43,384 nt of DNA from Geminisphaera colitermitum TAV2 (GTDB lineage: Bacteria; Verrucomicrobiota; Verrucomicrobiia; Opitutales; Opitutaceae), in contig NZ_ABEA03000180.1 in the NCBI RefSeq assembly GCF_000171235.2, positions 1-43,384 of the forward strand, written 5' to 3'. Below, piece after piece: positions 36,733-43,384 of this stretch (position 1 is its first letter; each line of letters starts with the position of its first letter). The position numbers and the translations under genes are program-made. The notes beneath the pieces are model-generated. The model was not told the origin of the DNA, made no database searches, and was given only the letters and a program-made list of their open reading frames with translations.

Positions 36733-38433
36733 TCAGGTGTATTTGACGACTTCTTCGATGGAGGTGGCACCGTCGAAGATGGCGCGGAGGCCGTCGTCGC
36801 GCAGGGTGCGCATGCCTTGTTCGAGCGCCTTCTGCTTGATGACGAGCGTGGGGGCGCGTTGCACGACGAGGTCTCGGATGGCTTCGCTCATGCGCAGCCA
36901 TTCGTAAATGCCCATTCGCCCGCGGTAGCCGGTGTCGTTGCAGTGTTCGCAGCCCCGTCCGTAAAAAAATTCGCGGTCGCCGATGTCGATGGGGTCGATG
37001 CCGAGTTGTTGCAGGAGCGCCGCCGGGGGTTCGTAGGCGGTGCGGCATTTGGTGCAGATGCGGCGCACGAGGCGTTGCGCAAGGACGGCTTCGAGCGAGG
37101 ACGAAATGAGGAAGGGTTCGACGCCCATGTCCACAAGGCGGGTGACGGCGCCGGCAGCGTCGTTGGTGTGGAGGGTCGAGAGCACCAAGTGACCAGTGAG
37201 CGAGGCCTGGATGGAAATTTGGGCGGTCTCAAGGTCGCGGATTTCACCGACCATGATGACGTCTGGGTCTTGACGAAGGAAGGAGCGGAGGGCGGCGGCA
37301 AAGGTGAGGCCGACGGCGTGGTTCACCGGCACCTGCATGATGCCTTCAATCTCGTATTCGACGGGGTCTTCGGCGGTGAGGAGTTTGAGGTCAACGGTGT
37401 TGATGATGCGCAGGGCGGAGTAGAGGGTGGTCGTTTTGCCGGAGCCGGTGGGGCCGGTGACGATAAAGATGCCGTTGGGGCGGCGGACGATTTCCTGAAT
37501 GCCTTCGAAAACGTCCTCGGGCATTCCGAGCTGGCCGATTTCGAGTTGCACGGCGCTTTGGTCGAGCACGCGAAGCACGACGGATTCGCCAAATTGTGTG
37601 GGCAGGGTGGATACACGAAGGTCAACGGGTTTGCCGGTGATCGTGAGTTTGATGCGTCCGTCCTGCGGGATGCGGCGTTCGGCGATGTTGAGGTTGGAGA
37701 GCACTTTGATGCGCGAGGTGATCGCGGTCGCAAGGTGCTTGGGGGGGGGGGACATTTCGTAGAGCGCGCCGTCAATGCGGTAACGGATTTTGAATTCGTG
37801 CTCGAAGGGTTCGAAATGGATGTCGGAGGCTTTGTCCTTGATGGCCTGGCCGAGGACAAGGTTGACGAAGCGGATGATGGGGGTGGCGTTGGCCTGGGCT
37901 TCGAGGTCGCCTTCGCTGAGAGCCTCCTCGGTTTTTTCGGTGGCGAGGCCGGTGTCGCCGCTGAGTTCGCGGAGGAGGTCGTCGAGGCCGGTGCCGTCGT
38001 CGCCGTAGTGGAGGCGGAGGAGTTCCTCGACTTTTTCCGGGTCGGTGACGACGAGGCGCACGTCTTTGCCGAGGGCAAAGGTGAGGTCGTCGATGATCTG
38101 GTTGTTGAAGGGGTCGGTGCAGAGGAGATCGACGGAGAGGTTGTCCGCGCGAACGGGAACGACGCCATACATGCGGGCGAGGCTGCCTTGGATGGCGTCA
38201 ACGAGTTCCTGGGTGAGGGCGCCGGGGGGCTCGGGCATGTATTCGTAGCCGAGGCTTTCGGCGATCTTGGAGAGGAGGGTGTCTTTTTCGACGAGGTTAA
38301 GCTCGATGATGAGCGCGGCGAGGGGTTTGCCGGTGGCTTTGTGCTCTTCGTTGAGATCGTGCAGCGCGGGGCCTTCGATGAGGTGCTGGTCGCGGCAGAG
38401 TTCCAATATGGCCTGGCTGTGAGCGTCGAACAT
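36733..38433 (-). CDS. pilB: Type IV pilus/type II secretion assembly ATPase, PilB/GspE family (second copy)
   Basis: 566 residues. The N-terminal GspE-N (MshEN-type) region is at about 1-150, followed by the motor core with Walker A GPTGSGKT (327-334), the Asp box, Walker [10 protein letters not shown] and His box [13 protein letters not shown]. The tetracysteine zinc site CTKC plus CEHC near 450-500 marks PilB/GspE rather than PilT. It powers extension of pilus or pseudopilus fibres at the inner membrane. An 11-base G tract (37741) encodes PPP at 229-231. The gene starts immediately after a C15 homopolymer that is the whole gap after pilT. The paralogue upstream at 39624 shares the same layout, so which copy drives pili and which secretion is not known. 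Confidence 0.93.
   Translation of the reverse strand: MFDAHSQAILELCRDQHLIEGPALHDLNEEHKATGKPLAALIIELNLVEKDTLLSKIAESLGYEYMPEPPGALTQELVDAIQGSLARMYGVVPVRADNLSVDLLCTDPFNNQIIDDLTFALGKDVRLVVTDPEKVEELLRLHYGDDGTGLDDLLRELSGDTGLATEKTEEALSEGDLEAQANATPIIRFVNLVLGQAIKDKASDIHFEPFEHEFKIRYRIDGALYEMSPPPKHLATAITSRIKVLSNLNIAERRIPQDGRIKLTITGKPVDLRVSTLPTQFGESVVLRVLDQSAVQLEIGQLGMPEDVFEGIQEIVRRPNGIFIVTGPTGSGKTTTLYSALRIINTVDLKLLTAEDPVEYEIEGIMQVPVNHAVGLTFAAALRSFLRQDPDVIMVGEIRDLETAQISIQASLTGHLVLSTLHTNDAAGAVTRLVDMGVEPFLISSSLEAVLAQRLVRRICTKCRTAYEPPAALLQQLGIDPIDIGDREFFYGRGCEHCNDTGYRGRMGIYEWLRMSEAIRDLVVQRAPTLVIKQKALEQGMRTLRDDGLRAIFDGATSIEEVVKYT
37741..37751. repeat. G11 tract inside pilB
   Basis: Encodes Pro-Pro-Pro in a loop between SDIHFEP and the [13 protein letters not shown] helix. 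The other PilB has the short KRLQLAV sequence here with only two prolines. Confidence 0.9.
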
Positions 38434-38448
38434 GGGGGGGGGGGGGGG
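38434..38448. repeat. C15 spacer between pilT stop and pilB start
   Basis: On the coding strand the order is TGA, fifteen C, ATG. The tract is the complete intergenic spacer, so no Shine-Dalgarno can exist between the genes and translation is presumably coupled. Confidence 0.95.
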
Positions 38449-39531
38449 TCAGATCGATTTGAGAGTTTCGCCCATGGCGAGGAGTTTTTCGCGCATGACG
38501 ATGGGTTCCATCGCTTTTTCCATGGCTTCGTCGGCGGTGATGAGCTTGCGGTTGACGAGGCTGAGGAGATGGGTGTCGAGAGTAATCATGCCGAGGCTCG
38601 ATCCGGTCTGGATGTCGGAGTTGATGCCGAAGGTTTTGTTGTCGCGGATCTTGGCCGCGATGGAGGTCGTCATGACCATGATTTCGTAGGCAGCAATGCG
38701 GCCTCCGCCGATTTTTTTGCAGAGGGCTTGGGAAATGACGGCCACGATGGAGGCGGCGAGCTGGGTGCGGATCATGTCCTTCGTGTTGGAAGGGAAGACG
38801 TCCACGATGCGGTCCACGGTTCGGGCGGCGGAGTTGGTGTGCAGGGTGCCAAAGACCAAGTGGCCCGTCTCGGCGGCGGAGATGGCGGCTTCGATGGTCT
38901 CAAGGTCGCGCATTTCACCAACGAGGATGACGTCGGGGTCCTGACGGAGGGCGCGCTTGATGGCTTCGGCAAAGGTGGGCACGTCCTGTCCTATCTCACG
39001 CTGGGTGACGATGCAGTTTTTGTGCGGGTGGTAATACTCGATGGGGTCCTCAACGGTGATGATGTGGCCTTCGCGGTTTTCGTTGATGTAGTTAATCATC
39101 GAGGCGAGGGTCGTGGTCTTGCCGGAACCGGTGGGGCCGGTGACGAGGACGAGGCCGCGGGGTCGATAAAGGATTTCGCGGACTTTGTCGGGGAGGCCGA
39201 TTTCGCGCAGACCGAACATTTTGTAGGGGATCTGACGGAGAACGAGGCCGTAGTTGCCTTTGGCTTTGAGGACGGAGACGCGGAAGCGGGCACGGTCGAG
39301 GTAGGCAAAACCGAAGTCGGAGCCGCCATTCATTTTGAGGGCTTGCTGGTGGTGCTCGGGGGTGATGGCGAGGATGAGGTGTTCGGTGTCGGCGGGCGTG
39401 AGCGGGGGGCCGTCGATGGGCATCATGTTGCCACTGAGTCGAAGGGTCGGGGGCTGGCCTACCTGACAGTGAAGATCGGAGGCGTTCTGCGCAACGACCA
39501 GTTCAAGGAGATCGTTCATTTCGTAGCTCAT
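38449..39531 (-). CDS. pilT: Twitching motility/pilus retraction ATPase PilT
   Basis: 360 residues, the hexameric motor that disassembles type IV pili. Begins [20 protein letters not shown]; Walker A GPTGSGKT (about 137-144), Asp box [13 protein letters not shown], Walker [10 protein letters not shown], His box [13 protein letters not shown] and a PilT-type C-terminal region ([18 protein letters not shown]) replacing the usual AIRNLIRE motif with a related sequence. No tetracysteine site, as expected for PilT. Between two PilB-type genes in one operon; 92 bases follow the upstream pilB. Confidence 0.95.
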   Translation of the reverse strand: MSYEMNDLLELVVAQNASDLHCQVGQPPTLRLSGNMMPIDGPPLTPADTEHLILAITPEHHQQALKMNGGSDFGFAYLDRARFRVSVLKAKGNYGLVLRQIPYKMFGLREIGLPDKVREILYRPRGLVLVTGPTGSGKTTTLASMINYINENREGHIITVEDPIEYYHPHKNCIVTQREIGQDVPTFAEAIKRALRQDPDVILVGEMRDLETIEAAISAAETGHLVFGTLHTNSAARTVDRIVDVFPSNTKDMIRTQLAASIVAVISQALCKKIGGGRIAAYEIMVMTTSIAAKIRDNKTFGINSDIQTGSSLGMITLDTHLLSLVNRKLITADEAMEKAMEPIVMREKLLAMGETLKSI

Positions 39532-39623
39532 GAGAAATAAAGGCTGAAATTTTAAATGTAGTGATGAGTCGGATACGCGTTGAAGGCTTTCCCCAGCCTT
39601 CAGGCTTTTGTTTTTCCAGGTTT

Positions 39624-41348
39624 TTAGCTGCTGTCACCGACGGTGATGGAGACGACTTCCTCGATGGTGGTGATGCCGGCGAGGACTTTGCGGATGCCGT
39701 CTTCGCGCATGGTTCTCATGCCGAGGGAGCGGGCTTTTTCGCGGAGGCGCGAGGAGCCGCTATTGTCGTAAATCATGCGCTGGAGTTCGTCGTTCACGAT
39801 GAAGATTTCGAAGATGCCTTTGCGTCCGCGGCAGCCGGTGTTGTGACACTCGGTGCAGCCGGTGCCTTTCATGAAGGTGGCGCCGGCGGCTTGCTGGGGG
39901 GTGATGTTGAGGGAGCGGAGTTCGCGGGCGTCAGGGGTGTAGGGCTTGATGCACTTTTTGCAGATGCTGCGGACGAGGCGCTGGGCCATGACGGCGCGCA
40001 GGGAGGTCGATACCAGGAAGGGTTTGACGCCGATGTCGATGAGACGGGTGACGGCGCCGGGGGCGTCGTTGGTGTGCAGGGTCGAGAAGACCATGTGACC
40101 GGTGAGGGAGGCGTTGATGGCGATTTCGGCGGTTTCCAAGTCACGAATTTCACCGACCATCACGATGTTGGGCGCCTGGCGGAGCATGGCGCGCAGGGCG
40201 GAGGCAAAGGTCATGCCGACTTCGTGGCGGACAGGGACTTGGTTGATGCCGGAGAGTTGGTATTCGACGGGGTCTTCGACCGTGATGAGTTTGCGGTCGG
40301 GTTTGTTGATGAAGTGGAGGCAGGAGTAGAGGGTGGTGGTCTTGCCGGAGCCGGTGGGGCCGGTGACGAGGAAGATGCCGTCGGGCATGGAGATGATTTT
40401 CTCCATGGTGGCCTGGTCGTCGCTCATGAAGCCGAGTTGGGGGAGGCCGAGTTGGAGGCCTTCCTTGTCAAGGATACGCATGACGATGGATTCGCCGTGC
40501 GCGGTGGGGAGAGAGGAGACACGAAGGTCGATCTGTTTGCCGGAAAAATTGATCTGGATGCGGCCGTCCTGCGGGATGCGTTTCTCGGCGATAGAGATGT
40601 TCGCCATGATCTTCACGCGGGAGATGACGGCGAGTTGCAGGCGCTTGGGAGGGCCGTCCACTTCGATGAGCACGCCGTCGATGCGGTAGCGGACGCGGAA
40701 GCGCTTTTCCATCGGTTCGAGGTGGATGTCGGACGCGCGGCGCTGGATGGCTTCGAGGATGGTCTGGTAAACGAGTTTGATGATCGGCGCGTCCACGTCT
40801 TCGCCAGCGGCGGTGCCGGCTGCGGGGGTGGTGAGCGAGATTTGCGACTCGTCGGTGGCGGAAAAGTCTTGGAGGAGGGCGTCGAGCGACTCGGCTTCCT
40901 TGCCGTAGTAGCGTTCGATGCATTGCTCGATGTCGGCGAGGGGGGCGACGGCGGGGTCAACGGTGAGTTGGAGGAGGTGGGTGAGGTTGTCGATGGTATC
41001 GACGTCGAGGGGGTCGCTGATGGCGACCTTGAGGGTCTGGCCTTGCTGCTCGATGGGGAAAACTTTGAAGCGGTTGGCGAGGGTGCGGTTGAGGGTTTTG
41101 AGGAGTTCGGGCGCGGGCCGCACGGTGTGGAGGTCCACGGTGGGCATGCCGAACTCGTCGGCGAGCATCTTGGAGATGATCTGGGGGGTGATTTGGTGCT
41201 CGCGGATGAGGACTTCGAGGGGCTTGGGCGGGGCTTGGGTGAGGTCGGTGTGCTCGGCGACGATGGCGCGGGCAGTGTCGATTTGCTCTTGGGTCAGCAG
41301 GCCTTTTTCAAGGGCGAGCTGGAGGACGAAATCATCGGCGTTGGTCAC
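39624..41348 (-). CDS. Type IV pilus/type II secretion assembly ATPase, PilB/GspE family (first copy)
   Basis: 574 residues from a GTG start. The N-terminal MshEN-like repeat region (about 1-150) is followed by the core with Walker A GPTGSGKT (about 329-336), [21 protein letters not shown] and [13 protein letters not shown]. The zinc site is CKKC near 450 and CTEC near 490, then GRKGIFEIF. The second half is close to the downstream pilB, suggesting an old duplication. As first gene of the pilB-pilT-pilB operon it is preceded by a type C repeat and the rho stop region. Possible roles are pilus extension (PilB) or type II secretion (GspE). Confidence 0.92.
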   Translation of the reverse strand: MTNADDFVLQLALEKGLLTQEQIDTARAIVAEHTDLTQAPPKPLEVLIREHQITPQIISKMLADEFGMPTVDLHTVRPAPELLKTLNRTLANRFKVFPIEQQGQTLKVAISDPLDVDTIDNLTHLLQLTVDPAVAPLADIEQCIERYYGKEAESLDALLQDFSATDESQISLTTPAAGTAAGEDVDAPIIKLVYQTILEAIQRRASDIHLEPMEKRFRVRYRIDGVLIEVDGPPKRLQLAVISRVKIMANISIAEKRIPQDGRIQINFSGKQIDLRVSSLPTAHGESIVMRILDKEGLQLGLPQLGFMSDDQATMEKIISMPDGIFLVTGPTGSGKTTTLYSCLHFINKPDRKLITVEDPVEYQLSGINQVPVRHEVGMTFASALRAMLRQAPNIVMVGEIRDLETAEIAINASLTGHMVFSTLHTNDAPGAVTRLIDIGVKPFLVSTSLRAVMAQRLVRSICKKCIKPYTPDARELRSLNITPQQAAGATFMKGTGCTECHNTGCRGRKGIFEIFIVNDELQRMIYDNSGSSRLREKARSLGMRTMREDGIRKVLAGITTIEEVVSITVGDSS

Positions 41349-41381
41349 GGGGAGTTTTTGGCTACTTTTGGTTCAAAGGTG

Positions 41382-41495
41382 TTAACCACAGAGACACGAA
41401 GACACCGAGGCAAACCCACGAGGTTCCATCACGTGAAGGGGTAGTCTGTTTTTCTTCGGGTCGATTTTTTGGGCCTCTGTGTCTTTGTGGTTCAC
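41382..41495. repeat. Type C inverted repeat (ACCACAGAGACAC family), copy 2
   Basis: Left arm TTAACCACAGAGACACGAAG (from 41383) and right arm GCCTCTGTGTCTTTGTGGTT (41473-41492). It occupies the gap between rho and the pil operon, and is related in sequence and layout to the copy at 32544. Confidence 0.85.
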
Positions 41496-41548
41496 TTTGA
41501 TGATTGGTAGGGTCTGGAGAAGGGCGTGAAGAGAGGGAGGGCAGGCTC

Positions 41549-43384
41549 CTATCGGCTCAGGTTCAACAAAAATTCAGCGTTAGTGCGGGTTTTCTTCAGG
41601 CGCTGGATGAACATTTCCATGGCTTCGACGGGGGGGATGCCCTGCATGGCGCGGCGGAGGCCGTAAACGCGGACCATCTCGTCGGGGTGGTAAATGAGCT
41701 CTTCCTTGCGGGTGCCGGAGCGGTCGATGTTGATGGCGGGGAAGATGCGTTTGTCGGAGAGGCCGCGGTCGAGGTGGAGCTCCATGTTGCCGGTGCCCTT
41801 GAATTCTTCGAAAATGACTTCGTCCATGCGCGAGTTGGTGTCGATGAGGGCGGTGCCGAGGATGGTGAGCGAGCCGCCGCCTTCGATGTTGCGGGCGGAG
41901 CCGAAGAAGCGCTTGGGCTTTTGCAACGCGGTGGCTTCGACGCCGCCGGACATGATTTTGCCGGAGTTGCTGGCAAGGGCGTTGTAGGCGCGGGCGAGGC
42001 GGGTGATGGAGTCGAGGAGGATGACGACGTGGCCGCCTTTTTCGACGAGGCGGCGGGCTTTTTCGATGACCATCTCGGCGGCGTGGACGTGGCTTTCGGG
42101 GCCTTCGTCAAAGGTCGAGGAGACGACTTCGCCTTTGCAGTGGCGTTTGAAGTCGGTGACTTCTTCGGGGCGTTCGTCCACGAGGAGGATGATGAGCTTG
42201 GCCTCGGGGTAGTTGTTGGAGACGGAGTTGGCGATGTTGTGGAGGAGGACGGTCTTGCCGGTGCGGGGGGGGGCGACGATGAGGCCGCGCTGGCCGAAAC
42301 CGATGGGCGTCAGCAGGTCCACGGCGCGCATGGAGATGTCTTTGTGGATTTCGGTGGCTTCCACGAGGATGCGCTTGAGCGGGTAATAGGGGATGAGTTC
42401 TTCGAAGGCGACGACCTTGGCGGCGTCCTCGGGGGGCGCGCCCATGACGGAGCGGATGCCGGTGACGGCAGCGCAGCGTTCGTTGGCTTGCGGCGCGGTG
42501 ACCCAGGTGTCGATGAGGTGGCCGCGCTTGAGTCCGTAGCGGTGAATGAGGGACTCAGGAACGTAGGTGTTTTCCGGATACAGGCGGTAGTTGACGTGCT
42601 CGTGAACGATGAAGCCGTGGCCTTTGTCGGTGAGGTCGAGCCAGCCGCGGTCGGTGATGGGGAGTTTTTGTTCGAAGGCGGTCTTGAAGATGGCTTCGAG
42701 GGCTTGTTTGCGGTTGGGCGGGGCGTCGAAGGTGGCTCCGAGGGCGCGGGCGCGGGCGGTGAGTTCGCCGAGGTTGAGGGCAAAGAGTTGGTCGAGTTTC
42801 ACCGGGGTGGCGCCGGGTGCGGCGGCCGCGGCGGCAATCTCGGCGGCGGTGGCATCGAGGGCGGCCAGATCGGCGAACTGGCTGGCTGCGGGCAGGTCGC
42901 CGTAAACGGGTTGGAGCTTGGGGGGCGGGGGTTGCGCGGGGGCTTTGCCGGGGCGATCGCCGCGGTCGGGACGGTCTCCACGGTCGCCGCCTCCATTGCC
43001 TCCTCCATTACCGCCGCCGCCGTTGGCGCGAGCGGCCTGTTTTTCGAGCCACTTTTGTTTTTTCTTTTCTTTCTTACGTTCCCACCAGGGCTTGCGTTCC
43101 TCTTTTTCTCTTCGTTCGGCTTCGCTGATGTTGGCGTTGTCGCTGGTATTGGAGTCGGTGCTGGTGGTGTCTGCGTCGGTCGCAGGGGGGGGGGGGGAGG
43201 AGGGCGATTCGGAGGCGTCGGCGTCGTGCGGGGTTTGGGCGGAAGTGTCAGCGGATGAGGCTTCGGTAGCCGGTGACGCGGGAGCAGAGGCGGAGGGGGG
43301 GGGGGGGGGGGGCTGGTCTTCGCTGGCGGTGGGCGTGTGGGTTGGGGCCGGGAACGTTGGGGATTCCGGCTGCGGTTCAGGTTG
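41549..43384 (-). CDS. rho: Transcription termination factor Rho, 5' end beyond the window
   Basis: The motor half (about 417 residues, to 42802) has the cold-shock RNA-binding part ([14 protein letters not shown]), P-loop [26 protein letters not shown] and the Q/R loop region [13 protein letters not shown]. Upstream of the GTG at 42802, the frame stays open without a stop to the window edge, adding at least 194 residues. That part is plainly protein: Ala-rich ([11 protein letters not shown]), an RGD/Gly-Asn-rich stretch ([24 protein letters not shown]), a Lys/Glu/Arg/Trp helix and Asp/Thr/Ser-rich and Pro-rich tracts, two of them from homopolymers. The GTG is thus not the true start. The extension resembles the disordered N-terminal insertions known in Rho of other phyla. 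Rho ends transcripts by unwinding RNA-DNA hybrids with ATP. Confidence 0.9.
   Translation of the reverse strand, partial: QPEPQPESPTFPAPTHTPTASEDQPPPPPPSASAPASPATEASSADTSAQTPHDADASESPSSPPPPATDADTTSTDSNTSDNANISEAERREKEERKPWWERKKEKKKQKWLEKQAARANGGGGNGGGNGGGDRGDRPDRGDRPGKAPAQPPPPKLQPVYGDLPAASQFADLAALDATAAEIAAAAAAPGATPVKLDQLFALNLGELTARARALGATFDAPPNRKQALEAIFKTAFEQKLPITDRGWLDLTDKGHGFIVHEHVNYRLYPENTYVPESLIHRYGLKRGHLIDTWVTAPQANERCAAVTGIRSVMGAPPEDAAKVVAFEELIPYYPLKRILVEATEIHKDISMRAVDLLTPIGFGQRGLIVAPPRTGKTVLLHNIANSVSNNYPEAKLIILLVDERPEEVTDFKRHCKGEVVSSTFDEGPESHVHAAEMVIEKARRLVEKGGHVVILLDSITRLARAYNALASNSGKIMSGGVEATALQKPKRFFGSARNIEGGGSLTILGTALIDTNSRMDEVIFEEFKGTGNMELHLDRGLSDKRIFPAINIDRSGTRKEELIYHPDEMVRVYGLRRAMQGIPPVEAMEMFIQRLKKTRTNAEFLLNLSR
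42265..42273. repeat. G9 tract inside rho
   Basis: Encodes Ala-Pro-Pro directly before RTGKT of the P-loop. It is probably constrained by the protein sequence. Confidence 0.85.
43185..43197. repeat. G13 homopolymer in the rho N-terminal extension
   Basis: Encodes four prolines in the disordered extension. The reading frame is open on both sides. Confidence 0.95.
43295..43312. repeat. G18 homopolymer in the rho N-terminal extension
   Basis: Encodes six prolines. The length is a multiple of three and the frame is open to the window edge. Confidence 0.95.

Noticed and set aside
42800-42802. GTG at 42802 as the start of rho
   Set aside because: The frame continues upstream without a stop and the added sequence is organised low-complexity protein of a kind known in Rho.

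Overview
The window is high-GC bacterial chromosome. Together the gene set points to Verrucomicrobiota, most likely family Opitutaceae: McsA-McsB-ClpC in an organism with PilB/PilT machinery, a Rho factor with a long disordered N-terminus, RNase Y, starts that mostly lack a Shine-Dalgarno sequence, and many palindromic intergenic repeats. The family placement is inference from gene content and style; no 16S gene or other marker is present to settle it.

Layout. 74-1915: a chemotaxis receptor. 2082-3557: an orphan IS630-type DNA-binding ORF, an AmpD-like amidase and a small membrane protein. 3941-8357: the protein-arginine-phosphorylation and proteolysis operon mcsA-mcsB-clpC. 8381-9704: an IS4-family element with clear ends, inserted into a palindromic repeat and flanked by a 12-bp target duplication. 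9803-13829: universal stress protein, MoeB/ThiF-rhodanese fusion, PIN toxin with a putative antitoxin, and an MFS exporter. 13877-19676: TrmH-type rRNA methylase, MsrB lipoprotein, RNase Y, cyclophilin, the bacterial SRP RNA (ffs) and a beta-CASP metallo-beta-lactamase nuclease. 19783-23415: a U32 peptidase-family (RlhA-like) protein and an SGNH hydrolase. 23797-27912: groEL, groES and dnaK. 28116-31578: esterase, EamA transporter and a fused iron-type ABC permease. 31880-35186: ClpP, a GreA/B-like protein and a large LOG-domain protein. 35345-41348: cysteine desulfurase and a pilB-pilT-pilB motor ATPase cluster. 41549 to the right edge: rho, whose 5' end lies outside the window.

Protein quality control is a recurring theme. 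McsB marks substrates with phosphoarginine for ClpC, ClpP is the matching peptidase some 23 kb away, and GroEL/ES and DnaK are encoded between them. RNA metabolism is also well represented (RNase Y, beta-CASP nuclease, TrmH, U32/RlhA-like, SRP RNA, Rho, GreA-like).

The most striking unexplained signal is the density of long G:C homopolymers. At least 21 sites carry runs of 8 to 20 identical G or C, whereas the longest A/T runs I see are about 8. They lie both in intergenic leaders and inside conserved genes (moeB, trmH-like, dnaK, the LOG gene, the desulfurase, pilB, rho), where they encode poly-Pro or poly-Gly in loops. Every interrupted gene is still in frame as given. One 15-base tract is the entire spacer between the pilT stop and the pilB start. 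This could be large-scale slippage-based variation or a mutational bias; read-level tract lengths would decide. The second theme is several families of palindromic repeats (REP/REPIN-like), mostly placed immediately 3' of genes, one of them in frame inside the cysteine desulfurase gene.
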